Assembly: GCA_002205965.3 (NCBI GenBank)
Contig: NADL03000651.1
Span: forward strand, 1 to 64,000
Origin: Kappaphycus alvarezii
Lineage: Eukaryota > Rhodophyta > Florideophyceae > Gigartinales > Solieriaceae
Reading direction: 5' to 3'
DNA: 64,000 nucleotides
A model generated the notes under the pieces. That model ran no database searches. It had not been told where the DNA came from and saw only the letters and a program-made list of their open reading frames with translations. The position numbers were made by a program, and so were the translations under genes. Of this stretch, positions 53,100 to 62,743 are shown one piece after another (position 1 is the stretch's first letter; each line of letters starts with the position of its first letter).

Positions 53100-54930
53100 C
53101 AGGCACTCTGTTGGTGATACATTATTCTAGCAGGAATGCTTAAAAAGTTCCCTAGATACAACATAATAAGAATCATGAATATAAAACATATTTTTAAAGA
53201 CAGCAAACATAAGCGAATCGTTTCGTGGACCAAATCTGTGTAAATATATTCCAACAAGTAATATTTAAACTGAAGAACAAAAAAAGAAAATCTATTAATA
53301 AAAACCATATGGACTGAATAAGAAGCTTATTACATATAATTCATGAGGACCAAGATTTATTAGAATATTTTTAGGAATTAAACCATGAGTACTATAGATT
53401 AAAGTATTTCATTGAATCAAGTAGACCTTCCTTTAATTCTCTTAGTTGTACGAGTGCCTCATTTCTCTCCTTTTTACACAATGGATGAAATTATATCTCT
53501 TGTTATTACAATTAAAAATTAGACAGCTCTACTTAACCCGTAAAGCATTTTAGAAGATGAAGACAAAAGGGCTATTAATATGACTAATACAATACAAATA
53601 AAATTAAATTGCAACTAATTGCAAAAAGTTAGAATAGAACCTAAAAGAAATATTTCGTTCCACGGCTTAACCTCACGTTAGAAAATAGGAATGCAAGTTG
53701 AATTTTTCGCTTTAATTTTCTAATTCGTGATGCGAAATGAAAAAAAGTAAACGACATATTCAAAATAGAATAACTAGCTAATAATCTTTGTGATCCAACA
53801 GTTGTTTGTGGTGAAGGATATTGTTACACGTGGCCAGGATTTGCAGGGAAATGGGATGCGAACCAAATGCAATCTGAAAGGGCGCGTCATCCAAATTGTA
53901 CATGTGTTGCATTTGAGGTTCCTCGATAGGGTGGACGTACAGTATTTGCATTTGAATACGGGTCAGTCGTCTATTTAAGGGATGACCTGGGATCCAAATA
54001 AGCGCATCGGGCCTCTCAACTGGGGGACACGAGTAAACGTTCTCTTGTTTCTGTGTGGCTGTCTGTCACTGTTTTCCCGGCTGTCTGCCGCTGTCGTGGC
54101 TGTCTGTCATTGTTTCCGCGGCGGTTTGCCGCTGTCGGGGATGTCTGTACACATCCCCTGTCTGAGCGTCAGCTAAAGGGCGCTTACTTCAAGTAGGACG
54201 TAACAGTATCCAAGCATCAAGAATATTTTAGATCACTTTTTTCAAAATAAAATAAATAATAGAATTCATTTAGGCTTTTGAACTAATTATTTCAAGTAAA
54301 AAAGCTGTAAATTATCTCTGAGACATCTACATGCCATTTTTACGTGGCAAACGCAACTTCTTTTACCCCATACAAGTGTATTTGAGAAATATGAACACAT
54401 TTAACATTTTTAGGGTATAAAAGTGTCAAATTATCCCCGTCATAATTAGGAAAATTTACGTTATGTTAATAAATAACTAAAACTCCAGATACCCCAAAAG
54501 TTTTAAAAAAATTAATTGTAAGCAGTATCTATTTTTATGATATAAAAATTTATTGTACTTTTTGCATCAGATTTGACCTTTGTAGCAGAGATTGATGATG
54601 AGAATAGTTTCCAAACGAATAAATATTTGGGAATCGAGATATTTCTTGACCATTAAATTCTATATTGGTAAATAGTATTGCAGGTCAACGCATACAACCT
54701 TGTATTACTACGCCGACAGTATGGATTAGAGTGCTGAAAGATTGGTCGAAAAGATCATGGACGTTGTACAGTAGCAGACTGTAAACATTACGCGGTAATA
54801 TTAAGCTATTGCATTCACGGCTGGAAGACACGAAACTCGACAAATCAAGAGTAATAATGCATTATGATGCGGAATGGAGAAGGGAACTAGCGGCCGAGGG
54901 CTACCATTCTTAAGCGTATTGTAATTTTTC
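53100..54930. other. Non-coding, mostly AT-rich, with a GC-rich minisatellite
   Basis: I see no gene. The only distinct structure is the repeat at 54057-54150. Confidence 0.45.
54057..54150. repeat. Minisatellite of ~20-bp GGCTGTCTGYC units
   Basis: Units GGCTGTCTGTCACTGTTTTC(CC), GGCTGTCTGCCGCTGTCGT, GGCTGTCTGTCATTGTTTCC(GC), GGCGGTTTGCCGCTGTCGG, GGATGTCTGTAC. They alternate long and short, giving a ~41-bp higher unit. Confidence 0.75.
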
Positions 54931-55125
54931 TTTCACTTTCGATGGCATTTGGGTCCTGCCGGTGCAAAATTGAGCGCGGGAAGTTGGCGTCCTATGAAAG
55001 GGAGTGCAGAATGGTGGTCGGGATATATACATATCTTAGCTTATCGCATGATATGGTCAAGGAGGAAAATAACAAAGATAACTCTATCATGGCGTACTCA
55101 GTTTACAACTGTGGTGCACAGTCAA

Positions 55126-55392
55126 TCATTGCATTCCAATATGCCATACCCCCAACACCAAACCATTCCTCGCTTTTTGTGTTCGGATTTCACAGGCAAG
55201 CCTCTCGAAGTCAGTTATATAGCTGCTTTCTACCGGTGTATTGCCATAATCTGTCATTCTATCTACGATCTGTTCTACAAACCCCTTGTAGTTACCTTTC
55301 ATCGGCGTATTGAGTCCAACCTCGGTGCGATAACTTTGTCTTAACTTCAGCTTAACATGAAATATATTCAGAGTAACGATAATGCGGTTCAA
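55126..55392 (-). CDS. Hypothetical frame, unknown function
   Basis: An 88-codon minus-strand frame (KLKLRQSYRTEVGLNTPMKG, NYKGFVEQIVDRMTDYGNTP, VESSYITDFERLACEIRTQK) has protein-like composition. Two longer plus-strand frames overlap it and look less natural. Unassigned; it could be a remnant of a transposon gene. Confidence 0.28.
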   Translation of the reverse strand: MNRIIVTLNIFHVKLKLRQSYRTEVGLNTPMKGNYKGFVEQIVDRMTDYGNTPVESSYITDFERLACEIRTQKARNGLVLGVWHIGMQ

Positions 55393-55857
55393 TGAAGAAA
55401 ATAATCACGGGCTATCAAGGTGATTTTTCTTCTACTTTTTACATAATATATAGCTGATGAAGTTATATCAAATTTTTATATGAGAAATGTTTTATACAAA
55501 TATGCCTAGTACATTTCAGATACATTGGTCACAAATGGATTCAGTTAGCGTCACAAAAGTAAAATGACAGTTCCGATCAGATTTTTCATTAATTCCTATT
55601 TAAAAGTCTAGCCAAAAACTCCAACTTAGGATTTATTCAGAGTGGTATGCAAATACTGGCCATTTTGCAATCCTGACACTTTTTCTTGCTTTTATCTGCT
55701 TGCTACATCTATTTAACTGTACAAACATGAGAATCACAGAGAACGTATGAAAAAATTCCTCTTCAATTGGAACTTTTGCAAAGAAAAGCTCTGAAATAGA
55801 TGCGCATGTCATATTTATGAACCGCTTTAAAACAAGGAAATGAGATGTGTCAATAAT

Positions 55858-55905
55858 TAGGGGAAACGTTTGGGTGTTTTACTCTTGGAAGGTATATCCG
55901 ATCAG
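55858..55905 (-). repeat. LINE family L2 3' end, very short copy
   Basis: The plus strand reads GGGGAAACGTTTGGGTGTTT and TACTCTTGGAAGGTATATCC, then stops. Confidence 0.7.
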
Positions 55906-57481
55906 TAATTAGTGAAGTCTGATTCTTTAATGAAATATCTACCTCAAATGTTTCAGTAGGAAGATAAGCAGTCACGCAGTATATTTAACTATCGAATTGC
56001 TGTTTAAGGTCTCTTGTGTAAATACAAAATAACTCAGTATACCCTCATCAACCAATCGTTCTCTACTCTTCTTTCCAGAAAGGGCTTAAAATTGAATACC
56101 TGAAGCTTTTGAGTCGATTGCACTCATGAAACAATATTTTACACTTGAGGCGCGCAGAATAATGTAAAGCGGAACGCATTTTAGTATTATATTATACACA
56201 CAATTCTGAAATTCAAAATACGACTTATATTCCAAGTTCACACATCGAGATATACGATTTCCAAAGGATGGACCCAGCCTCGGATCTCTTCTTTGGAGCT
56301 TCTTTCGTACACCGTTAACGGACTTCAGCTCGTGATTCACATCTAGGCTTATCTATAAACCTGTCTATCGCCCTTTTTTGACTGAAGAACCCCATATAAA
56401 AACCTAGTATGCGATAAAGGAGATAATTCCACCTAGTGCAAATTATATTAGGAAATAATTTCACTTAGTGCAAATTATATTATTCTATCAATGTAGTGAG
56501 AAAAATTAAGTACTCCGATATTTTTTCTTTCTATACACATTTACGGATGTTGATGAACACTAGAGCTGCTTTACGCAGTATATCGTGGAGAAAAGGGGCT
56601 TAGAATTTGAATTTTTGTATCTGCACTTCACAGCTGAAGCGTGAACGTTAAATGTATTAATTTTTTGCTTAGCATCAAGAATACATCCTAGTTTAGCCAT
56701 GAAAAAGGGATTTATCCAAAGGTCATACCTAGTATATGCTACTATGGTAAATTACTATTGATTAGTTATTTCCATCCTTTAGATCGAAGAAACTTTTCCT
56801 TTCTTGTATCTTTGAACGAATTACGAAGTGGTAACCCATTCATTTACAGCAATGGTTGCAATAGGACCACTGTACCTCCTGAATTTGTTTCAATTTTATT
56901 TACCCCTACCTCACGCGATGAGTTACAGTACAGTCGGGGCAGGTGGTGTGCTGTGTTTCTTGTGGGACCCTGTGTGCAGTACCCCACAGAGTGTCGCCGT
57001 AGACACACCCTTCTTCCCCATCGGCTGTACGTAATGCACAAAATATGCAAACGCGATAAGGAACTAGGATCCAATGTCTCAACACATAAAGATAGAGGAG
57101 CTTCGGTTAGGTGTTAAAACTGGATACATGTTATTTGTGGAATACTGCGGATTTCTACAAAGGCAACCCAAACCGTTGTGAAGACCATGCAATACAGCGG
57201 ATCATTCTTGATCACGTTATGGCGCCTTTGAGTGTATGTACATATGCCATAGCTCCTCACACCGTGAAACACGGTACACACGTGATACCCTCGAAGGAAA
57301 AATTAATTTATCCATATCCGTGGCTCAGCTGCACGTCCCTCCTGTGCCCCGGAGTGCAGTGAGAGACAACTGATCGTATTTCGCGCTGGAATCACTCCTA
57401 CTATAACCCTCTACAAAGCTGCAGCACATATGAATACTTTTTTGCAAATATGACACTTCATACTTTTACCTGCATACTGTA
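55906..57481. other. Stretch without identifiable genes
   Basis: It holds an R3 3' scrap (56160-56190), a ~33-bp tandem duplication (56422-56486) and the segment 56930-57000 that resembles 16236-16315 inverted. Confidence 0.4.
56422..56486. repeat. ~33-bp tandem duplication
   Basis: GATAATTCCACCTAGTGCAA(ATTATATTA) is followed directly by ATAATTTCACTTAGTGCAAA(TTATATTA). Confidence 0.8.
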
Positions 57482-57636
57482 GAAGAAGAAGAAGACTTTA
57501 CCAAGCAGAAAAGGGGGGGCTAGCGGCCCTCAAAAGGGGAAAATCTATCCGAGCCAGGAACGGTCGAGTAGTCGTCGGTTGATCGCGACAGAAGTTCGTT
57601 GTTGTACGAGCGAACTGATAATCGTGAACAAGCGAT
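57482..57636 (-). mobile_element. SINE-like insertion, 5'-truncated copy
   Basis: About 155 bp bounded by a 9-bp target-site duplication CATACTGTA (57473-57481 and 57637-57645). On the minus strand it ends in (CTT)n after GGTAAAGTCTTC, a simple-repeat 3' tail typical of SINEs and LINE ends. It is nearly identical to 60576-60776 but lacks that copy's first ~45 bp. Confidence 0.8.
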
Positions 57637-57649
57637 CATACTGTACAGT

Positions 57650-58987
57650 AAAACACAATGATGTCTGGGTAGCAGCAGTATTTTAGATCCTACAGCTGCC
57701 TACTCGTGACATTTTCACTCGCGCTGTTCGCAAAGGTCACGCACTCGCAACAGGGCCACTGCATGTCAGGATCGAATATCTCAAAGGTGATCCTTCAATC
57801 ATCAGACAAGTTGGCTAGCTAGGTTTCAGCCAGCTTATCCGTTACAGTAAAGGAACCCCCGTGTCCTATCGCTACGCAAATTAGGCCTCATCTCTGTAAT
57901 CACTTGCTCATTCCCACCTTCTATACCATTGATCCTTGATAAAAAAAGCCCCCGGTGTTGCCCCATACTACGTCTGTTGTACATCCAATCAACAGAACTC
58001 GACGAAAATTGTAGAAAAGACACTTTTTCAATAGCGATGGAAAAAGCGTCGCATATTGAGTGCAAAGCACGGCTTCCCAGCAGCAATTTTCCAATGAGGC
58101 GTTAATAAAACATTAATAAAACAACCAAAAGCAATGAGGGGGTCTTTACGTAAGACAAACAACGCACTCAGTCACGCATAACGATCGCATAAGAAACATT
58201 ACAGAAGAGACACTATTCAGGTAGACGTCTCGAGTATTTAATTGGCGAGCCTCGAATACCTTGCAAGTAATACAAAACTCGTGTTGCAGTTACTAAGGGG
58301 TGTAGTATTTTCTTCAAGGAATTACTTTTGAAGAGCACGTGTGTATGGCGTTACAAGGAGCGTGGTGGTAGATCTTTATTTGTCATACAATGTCGCACAG
58401 AGGCGTGCGGAGGGTATTTATAAATTAACAAGGAGCAGCGTAAACCATGTTTCACAGACGAAAAAGCAGTTACCACTTGGATGCAAATTGTAACATGGCA
58501 GAGTACTGCACTGCATGAATATTCTTTTCTATCACGACTGCCTTCTCTTCTTGCACAATCAAGAATGGGCTTCATTTCATTGTTCGAGTATAGACAATAT
58601 GAGAGGTCCATTTACTGTTCTCTCCAGAATTGGTCCGACAATGCATGTGGTACTAACTTTGGTCAAAGTCGTTCAATAAATTAGCAAACAGGACTAAAAA
58701 ACCAAGAACGCGCCATGATAATGCAATTGTCACGCTGTTGAGATAGGCAGAGCCTAGGCTGTAGTTGTCAATGTCAGGCAGATACGTCGATCTCTACAAT
58801 ATACAGAGATTTCACCAACGTGCCTTCATTGGAGTAAGAAACTACATCAGTCTCTACAAGGTATGTCCTTCAAACTCTGCCAGTGCAAGCCACAGAGATA
58901 CTTCTCGTGAGCAACTTTGCGAATGTTGAAATGCTCTGTTATTCGAAGCGTAGTTCCTGAATCATGGATTGAACGCAATATCATAGG
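57650..58987. other. Stretch without identifiable genes
   Basis: Only a scrap of the L1 3' region (58376-58435) is recognised. Confidence 0.4.
58376..58435 (-). repeat. LINE family L1 3' scrap
   Basis: The minus strand reads TTAATTTATAAATACCCTCC and GCACGCCTCTGTGCGACATT, matching the sequence just after the L1 stop codon at 29386. Confidence 0.7.
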
Positions 58988-59490
58988 ACTCCCATCCTTT
59001 GCACCAACAGCAGAAAACAAACCTCACTTTCCCCTACTTTTCCAATAGGAGGTGGAATATGCAGTATCTCAAGTGACATAGAGCATTTATTTCTAGCATT
59101 CGTAAAGATTTGCGAGAAAGTCAGTCGACTGTCTACGAAAATAGCCGAGCCATTTGTATCAAAACACGAAAGAATTACAACGTTCCGATTGTTGAGAAGG
59201 GGATACAGTGTGTCTTACGAGTAGAAGAGAAAACTACCTCTGCCTTTATTGTGCGGTGGAGAAAATGGAAGTAGAGATCTGCTTCGAGTGTGGATCTGAG
59301 TTGGGTTTTCACAAGGTTGCCTCTTCCTTTGCAGTTCCGCGTACCTGAAATTCTGTCGAACTTCCTTTTCTATATACTAACAATGACTCAGATGCATGCT
59401 GCGAAAGGTTTTCACCAACTTGACTGCAGAAATTAGTCCACTTCAAGATTGCAAGGCGCGACGTTTCCTACGCTTAGGATTGTTCAGCAA

Positions 59491-59498
59491 TATATAAG
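59491..59498 (+). promoter_or_regulatory. TATA box of vWA gene copy 2
   Basis: TATATAAG about 112 bp before the start codon, identical in sequence and spacing to copy 1. Confidence 0.6.
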
Positions 59499-59609
59499 CA
59501 CGCATCTTGCCCTTGATAACTCACGGATCAAAGGTAGTCAGCTTCTTTCAACTACCACTAAAAAGCAAAAATTGATTCGAATCTCCAAGCGAAATCATCG
59601 ACTATCATA

Positions 59610-60290
59610 ATGATCAACACCTTTCTTGTCGCCGCCTTGTCTTTACTCTTTGCCCTTGCCCATGCCGCTGCTGTAAATGAAATTCCTGTCACAGGCAGGC
59701 TCTCAGCCGCTGCGGCTGCCCAGCTCCGAGAGAAAGTGGCCGCTGCTGGTGGCTGCAATGCAAACGTTTGCTTTGCCATCGACGGCAGTGGATCAATCCC
59801 CGCAGAGGCTTTTGTAAACGAGAGGAATTTCGTTCTAGATGTCGTCTCCGTGTTGCAGGATAATCCTGTCGAGGTTGCTGCCGTTCAGTATTCAACATCA
59901 GTCAGCACTATCATTGGGCTCACACCGGATCTCGTGTCATTTAACAGAGCCGTCAACTCTGAAGAACAATTAGGTGGCTTGTCCTTTGTTGTCGGCGGTA
60001 TCAATGCCTGTTTCTCCAGTCTAATTCGTCGACGAGGAGAGGCCTTGAAGATCGTTTTGCTCGGGGATGCCGGCAGCAACATTGGGTCATCAGCCTCGGC
60101 TAGGGCGGATCTGTTCAGACGTCTTGGTGGCGAGGTGTGTGCCGTAGGTGCAGGGCGGCCGAATGACACGGAGCTGCTTGCTATCGCTGGCGGTGATAGG
60201 AACGCAGTCTTTGATGTTGGCAGTTTCCTTGATGTTCTGGACCTCGAACTGATCATCGAGGGCCTCGTTCTAGGAATTTGCAGGCACTAA
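59610..60290 (+). CDS. Secreted single-domain vWA protein, copy 2 (226 aa)
   Basis: Same architecture as copy 1: signal peptide 1-20, Ala-rich linker, and one vWA domain with MIDAS DGSGS at 58-62, the segment GGLSF and LLGDAGSN. By eye the first 354 coding bases are identical to copy 1. The remaining ~325 carry 12 differences, 10 of them synonymous; the two replacements are K119E and L127V. Both copies are therefore open and apparently constrained. The promoter-proximal 150 bp are also nearly identical. Expected location is extracellular; ligand unknown. Confidence 0.9.
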   Translation: MINTFLVAALSLLFALAHAAAVNEIPVTGRLSAAAAAQLREKVAAAGGCNANVCFAIDGSGSIPAEAFVNERNFVLDVVSVLQDNPVEVAAVQYSTSVSTIIGLTPDLVSFNRAVNSEEQLGGLSFVVGGINACFSSLIRRRGEALKIVLLGDAGSNIGSSASARADLFRRLGGEVCAVGAGRPNDTELLAIAGGDRNAVFDVGSFLDVLDLELIIEGLVLGICRH

Positions 60291-60575
60291 GAACAAAAAT
60301 ATGGAAAACAATCGAGGTTTAGCAATGAGCTTAGCAGGCTCTGACATGCTATATAGTGTTAGCAGAGTTACTGTGCAAGTTTAATGTGGAAGGCCAGGGA
60401 CTAAATATAGCTCAGGATGTGACTTCATCTTTCCATTCTCCGACTGTTCTTTCTATTAAATGATAAAATGCATTCATTGCATATACATTACATTGAATTT
60501 ACTGAGGAACCAGATCTCCACATCAATATTTTCAGGGCTTTCAATGCATTAGACGTTTCTTTCAAAGGCAATGGA

Positions 60576-60776
60576 AGAAGAAGAAGACTTTACCAAGCAG
60601 GAAAGGGGGGGCTAGCGGCCCTCAAAAGGGGAAAAATCTATCCGAGCCAGGAACGGTTGAGTAGTCGTCGGTTGATCGCGACAGAAGTTCGTTGTTGTAT
60701 GAGCGAACTGATAATCGTGAACAAGCGATCGCGCTCGAAGGCAGAGCCACTGCCTTTACGTAGTGCGATGTATTCA
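60576..60776 (-). mobile_element. SINE-like insertion, longer copy (201 bp)
   Basis: Flanked by GCAATGGA at 60568-60575 and 60777-60784. The corresponding empty site in duplication copy 1 is at 10419 (AGCCGATGGAGCC). The minus strand starts TGAATACATCGCACTACGTA and ends in (CTT)n. I looked for RNA polymerase III A and B boxes and do not see clear ones, so the source RNA is unknown. Confidence 0.82.
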
Positions 60777-61207
60777 GCAATGGAGCCCTCGATTTCTGCA
60801 CGGGTGCAAAGATGTGTTCGAAAGGAATTTCTTGAAATTCATTTGTTTTCTAGATCTGCAGTCATCTAAAGCTAGTTGCTTTGCTTCGACCATCGGTATA
60901 TGTATTTAATATGGCATTCAGATTTACGACTCCAAATGAGTTCCAGTCAATCCCTATGTCTCAATAAAGAAACCCCCCCTTTTTCCCCTAAAGCTGGTTA
61001 CACAGCCGTCAGTTCCACTTAGCAGTAAAGAACTAGAACTTCTCCCGGTAAACCTAGTTGCCTTTTACTCAAATATGCCTTTTTGGTAGATTACTCAAAT
61101 CCTTTCCAACTAGAGGAAAGTGCACCGTGCCCCGGTTTTAAGACACAAATCGAGATCAAGATATTCGCCACTTGGTTCTAATGCTTCTGCCAGACCCTTT
61201 TATTCAA

Positions 61208-61707
61208 GGAGGAAAATGACGCTTTATTGTTTGAGGACAAGTTCGCACTACACAGGACCTTGGGTTCTGCTAGACGGACGACTCCGGGCAATGGCTGAAC
61301 CAATTGCCCACTCAAGCGAGAAGGGGACCGGAAGAAAACTCCACCACGTGAACCGAGGATTCAGGAGGCTTAAAAAACTCCCGCTGTAAGCACAGAGGCT
61401 TACAGATAGAAACGGCGACGACAACGGCGAGAACTCCGGACGAACGAGCTTGACGACAAGCTCGCAAGGCTGTGAAGACCGCAACCCCTCGCAGTCAGTC
61501 GAAATGACGGTGGATTTGAGCGCGGCAGGGTACGGTGGACTTCGCAAACCTTGTTCGAGTAGTACAGCCATCCTTATACACCTTTCCCAGTTCGTCCCAC
61601 GTGCGCTGGGGGCGCGGAGAGGCAATCCACTCGATGTGGCCATCGACAAGAACGTTGCAGCGAGAGCTCTGTAGCCGTGACGGGCAATCTCCCGAGGAAA
61701 GAGCCGG
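61208..61707 (-). mobile_element. Retroposed repeat R3, inserted copy
   Basis: About 500 bp absent from the matching position in copy 1 (11080, CCTTTATTCACACTCCC). It is flanked by TTTATTCAA and TTTATTCCAA, a target-site duplication with one difference. On the minus strand it matches 29785-30240 and ends near AATAAAGCGTCATTTTCCTC. It begins later than the 29.6-kb copy, as expected for 5' truncation. Confidence 0.8.
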
Positions 61708-61960
61708 ATTTATTCCAACTCTCGCACTACGGCGACTGCTGTGACGCCAATGATATCTTACTGGTGCCCATTGGAAGCAATACTTATGGTGCGCTAGGGG
61801 AGAATGGTTCCAAAATTTGCCGCCTCCTCGCTTCCTTCCCTGCCAGTCGCCAAAATTTCTCCGCCACGCTTGAGTTGCGGGATTCGTTACTAGTTTTTTA
61901 TTCTGTCTTCAAGGGATGCAAGCCCGCCAGGTGAGCACCCGTCGTCTGTTCGACTAGTTT
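61708..61960 (+). pseudogene. LINE RT C-terminal fragment (family L1), copy 2
   Basis: LSHYGDCCDANDILLVPIGS, NTYGALGENGSKICRLLASF, PASRQNFSATLELRD. It is the counterpart of 10960-11284, split from its 5' portion by R3. Unlike copy 1, this stretch has no stop after GENGS. Confidence 0.65.
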
Positions 61961-62219
61961 TTCTTCAGTGACACTTCTGCGCGTCTGAGTGCTTTGTTTC
62001 ACACTCGTAAAGATTTCCACACACCCCTGACACTTTATGTCCAAAAGGGGGAAACTTTGGGTGTTTTAATGATTGAAAAATAAGGTCGGCTATAATCCCG
62101 GATAACATTGGTATGTTAAGGTACGGTCTTGTAATGTCACAACCTGCGCGTAAGTCCAACACCAACTGATCCTCGTCCTCAATCGAATCTGGCTCTAATG
62201 GGTCGGCGACGTTAAGTAC

Positions 62220-62500
62220 AGGGGGAAACGTTTGGGTGTTTTACTCTTGGAAGATAAATCCGATCTATCTCATGGTTTTCCAGACAACCACAATCGACTC
62301 AAAAAGGGTATACCGACAACGTAATGGGGAAAGAACTACGCTTCCTAAAATGCTACCTTCAGGCCAGCCATCAAGCAGGCCGCATTGGACATGACGGCTG
62401 CTGGAGCGTGCCTTTGCATCAAAACCCCCGAACCTTTCCGTACGTCTCCAGTGCCCTCACCGCCACGTTCCTTGCCACGTCATTTAGCACTGCACATACA
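62220..62500 (-). repeat. LINE family L2 3' end and C-terminal scrap
   Basis: It carries the full marker (GGGAAACGTTTGGGTGTTTT ... CTCAAAAAGGGTATACCGAC) and extends into coding sequence equivalent to LNDVARNVAVRALETYGKV, where it breaks at about 62500. Confidence 0.75.
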
Positions 62501-62639
62501 GTGTTTCCAAATGATGGATACCTACGGAAACCATTTCATGCACTGTTGATACAGCTGTGAGCGCAGTTCTCGTCACATCTTCCAGGTGACTCTCCTGGGA
62601 AATGACATTGCAAAGGTTTCCAGAAGTCTATTCATTGAG

Positions 62640-62743
62640 CTGTGATTCCACTACCAAAACAGAATAAGACCGTACATCAGGGAGATAGGAGCTGTCGGGA
62701 GCGCGAACTACTTTGACGTAACCTTCGTCGGCCCAATCGCCCC
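62640..62743 (+). pseudogene. LINE RT C-terminal scrap interrupted by LTR-G
   Basis: The plus strand encodes RPYIREIGAVGSANYFDVTF and VGPIAP, matching FFDVTFVNPLAQ in the LINE at 19113-19700. The frame ends exactly where LTR-G begins at 62744, so that LTR inserted into a LINE. Confidence 0.6.

Larger units (their letters stand above)
58988..61960 (+). repeat. Segmental duplication, copy 2 (vWA gene and flanks)
   Basis: Collinear with 8823-11284. It contains two extra insertions (60576-60776 SINE-like, 61208-61707 R3) with target-site duplications, so both insertions postdate the duplication. Its left edge lacks the Gyp-1 insertion. Confidence 0.85.

Noticed and set aside
54942-55344. Two overlapping plus-strand frames of 123 and 131 codons
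   Set aside because: They overlap each other in different frames and oppose a more protein-like minus-strand frame; none has recognisable motifs.
57111-57362. 83-codon plus-strand frame
   Set aside because: No motif, no conservation to another part of the window and no promoter-like context.
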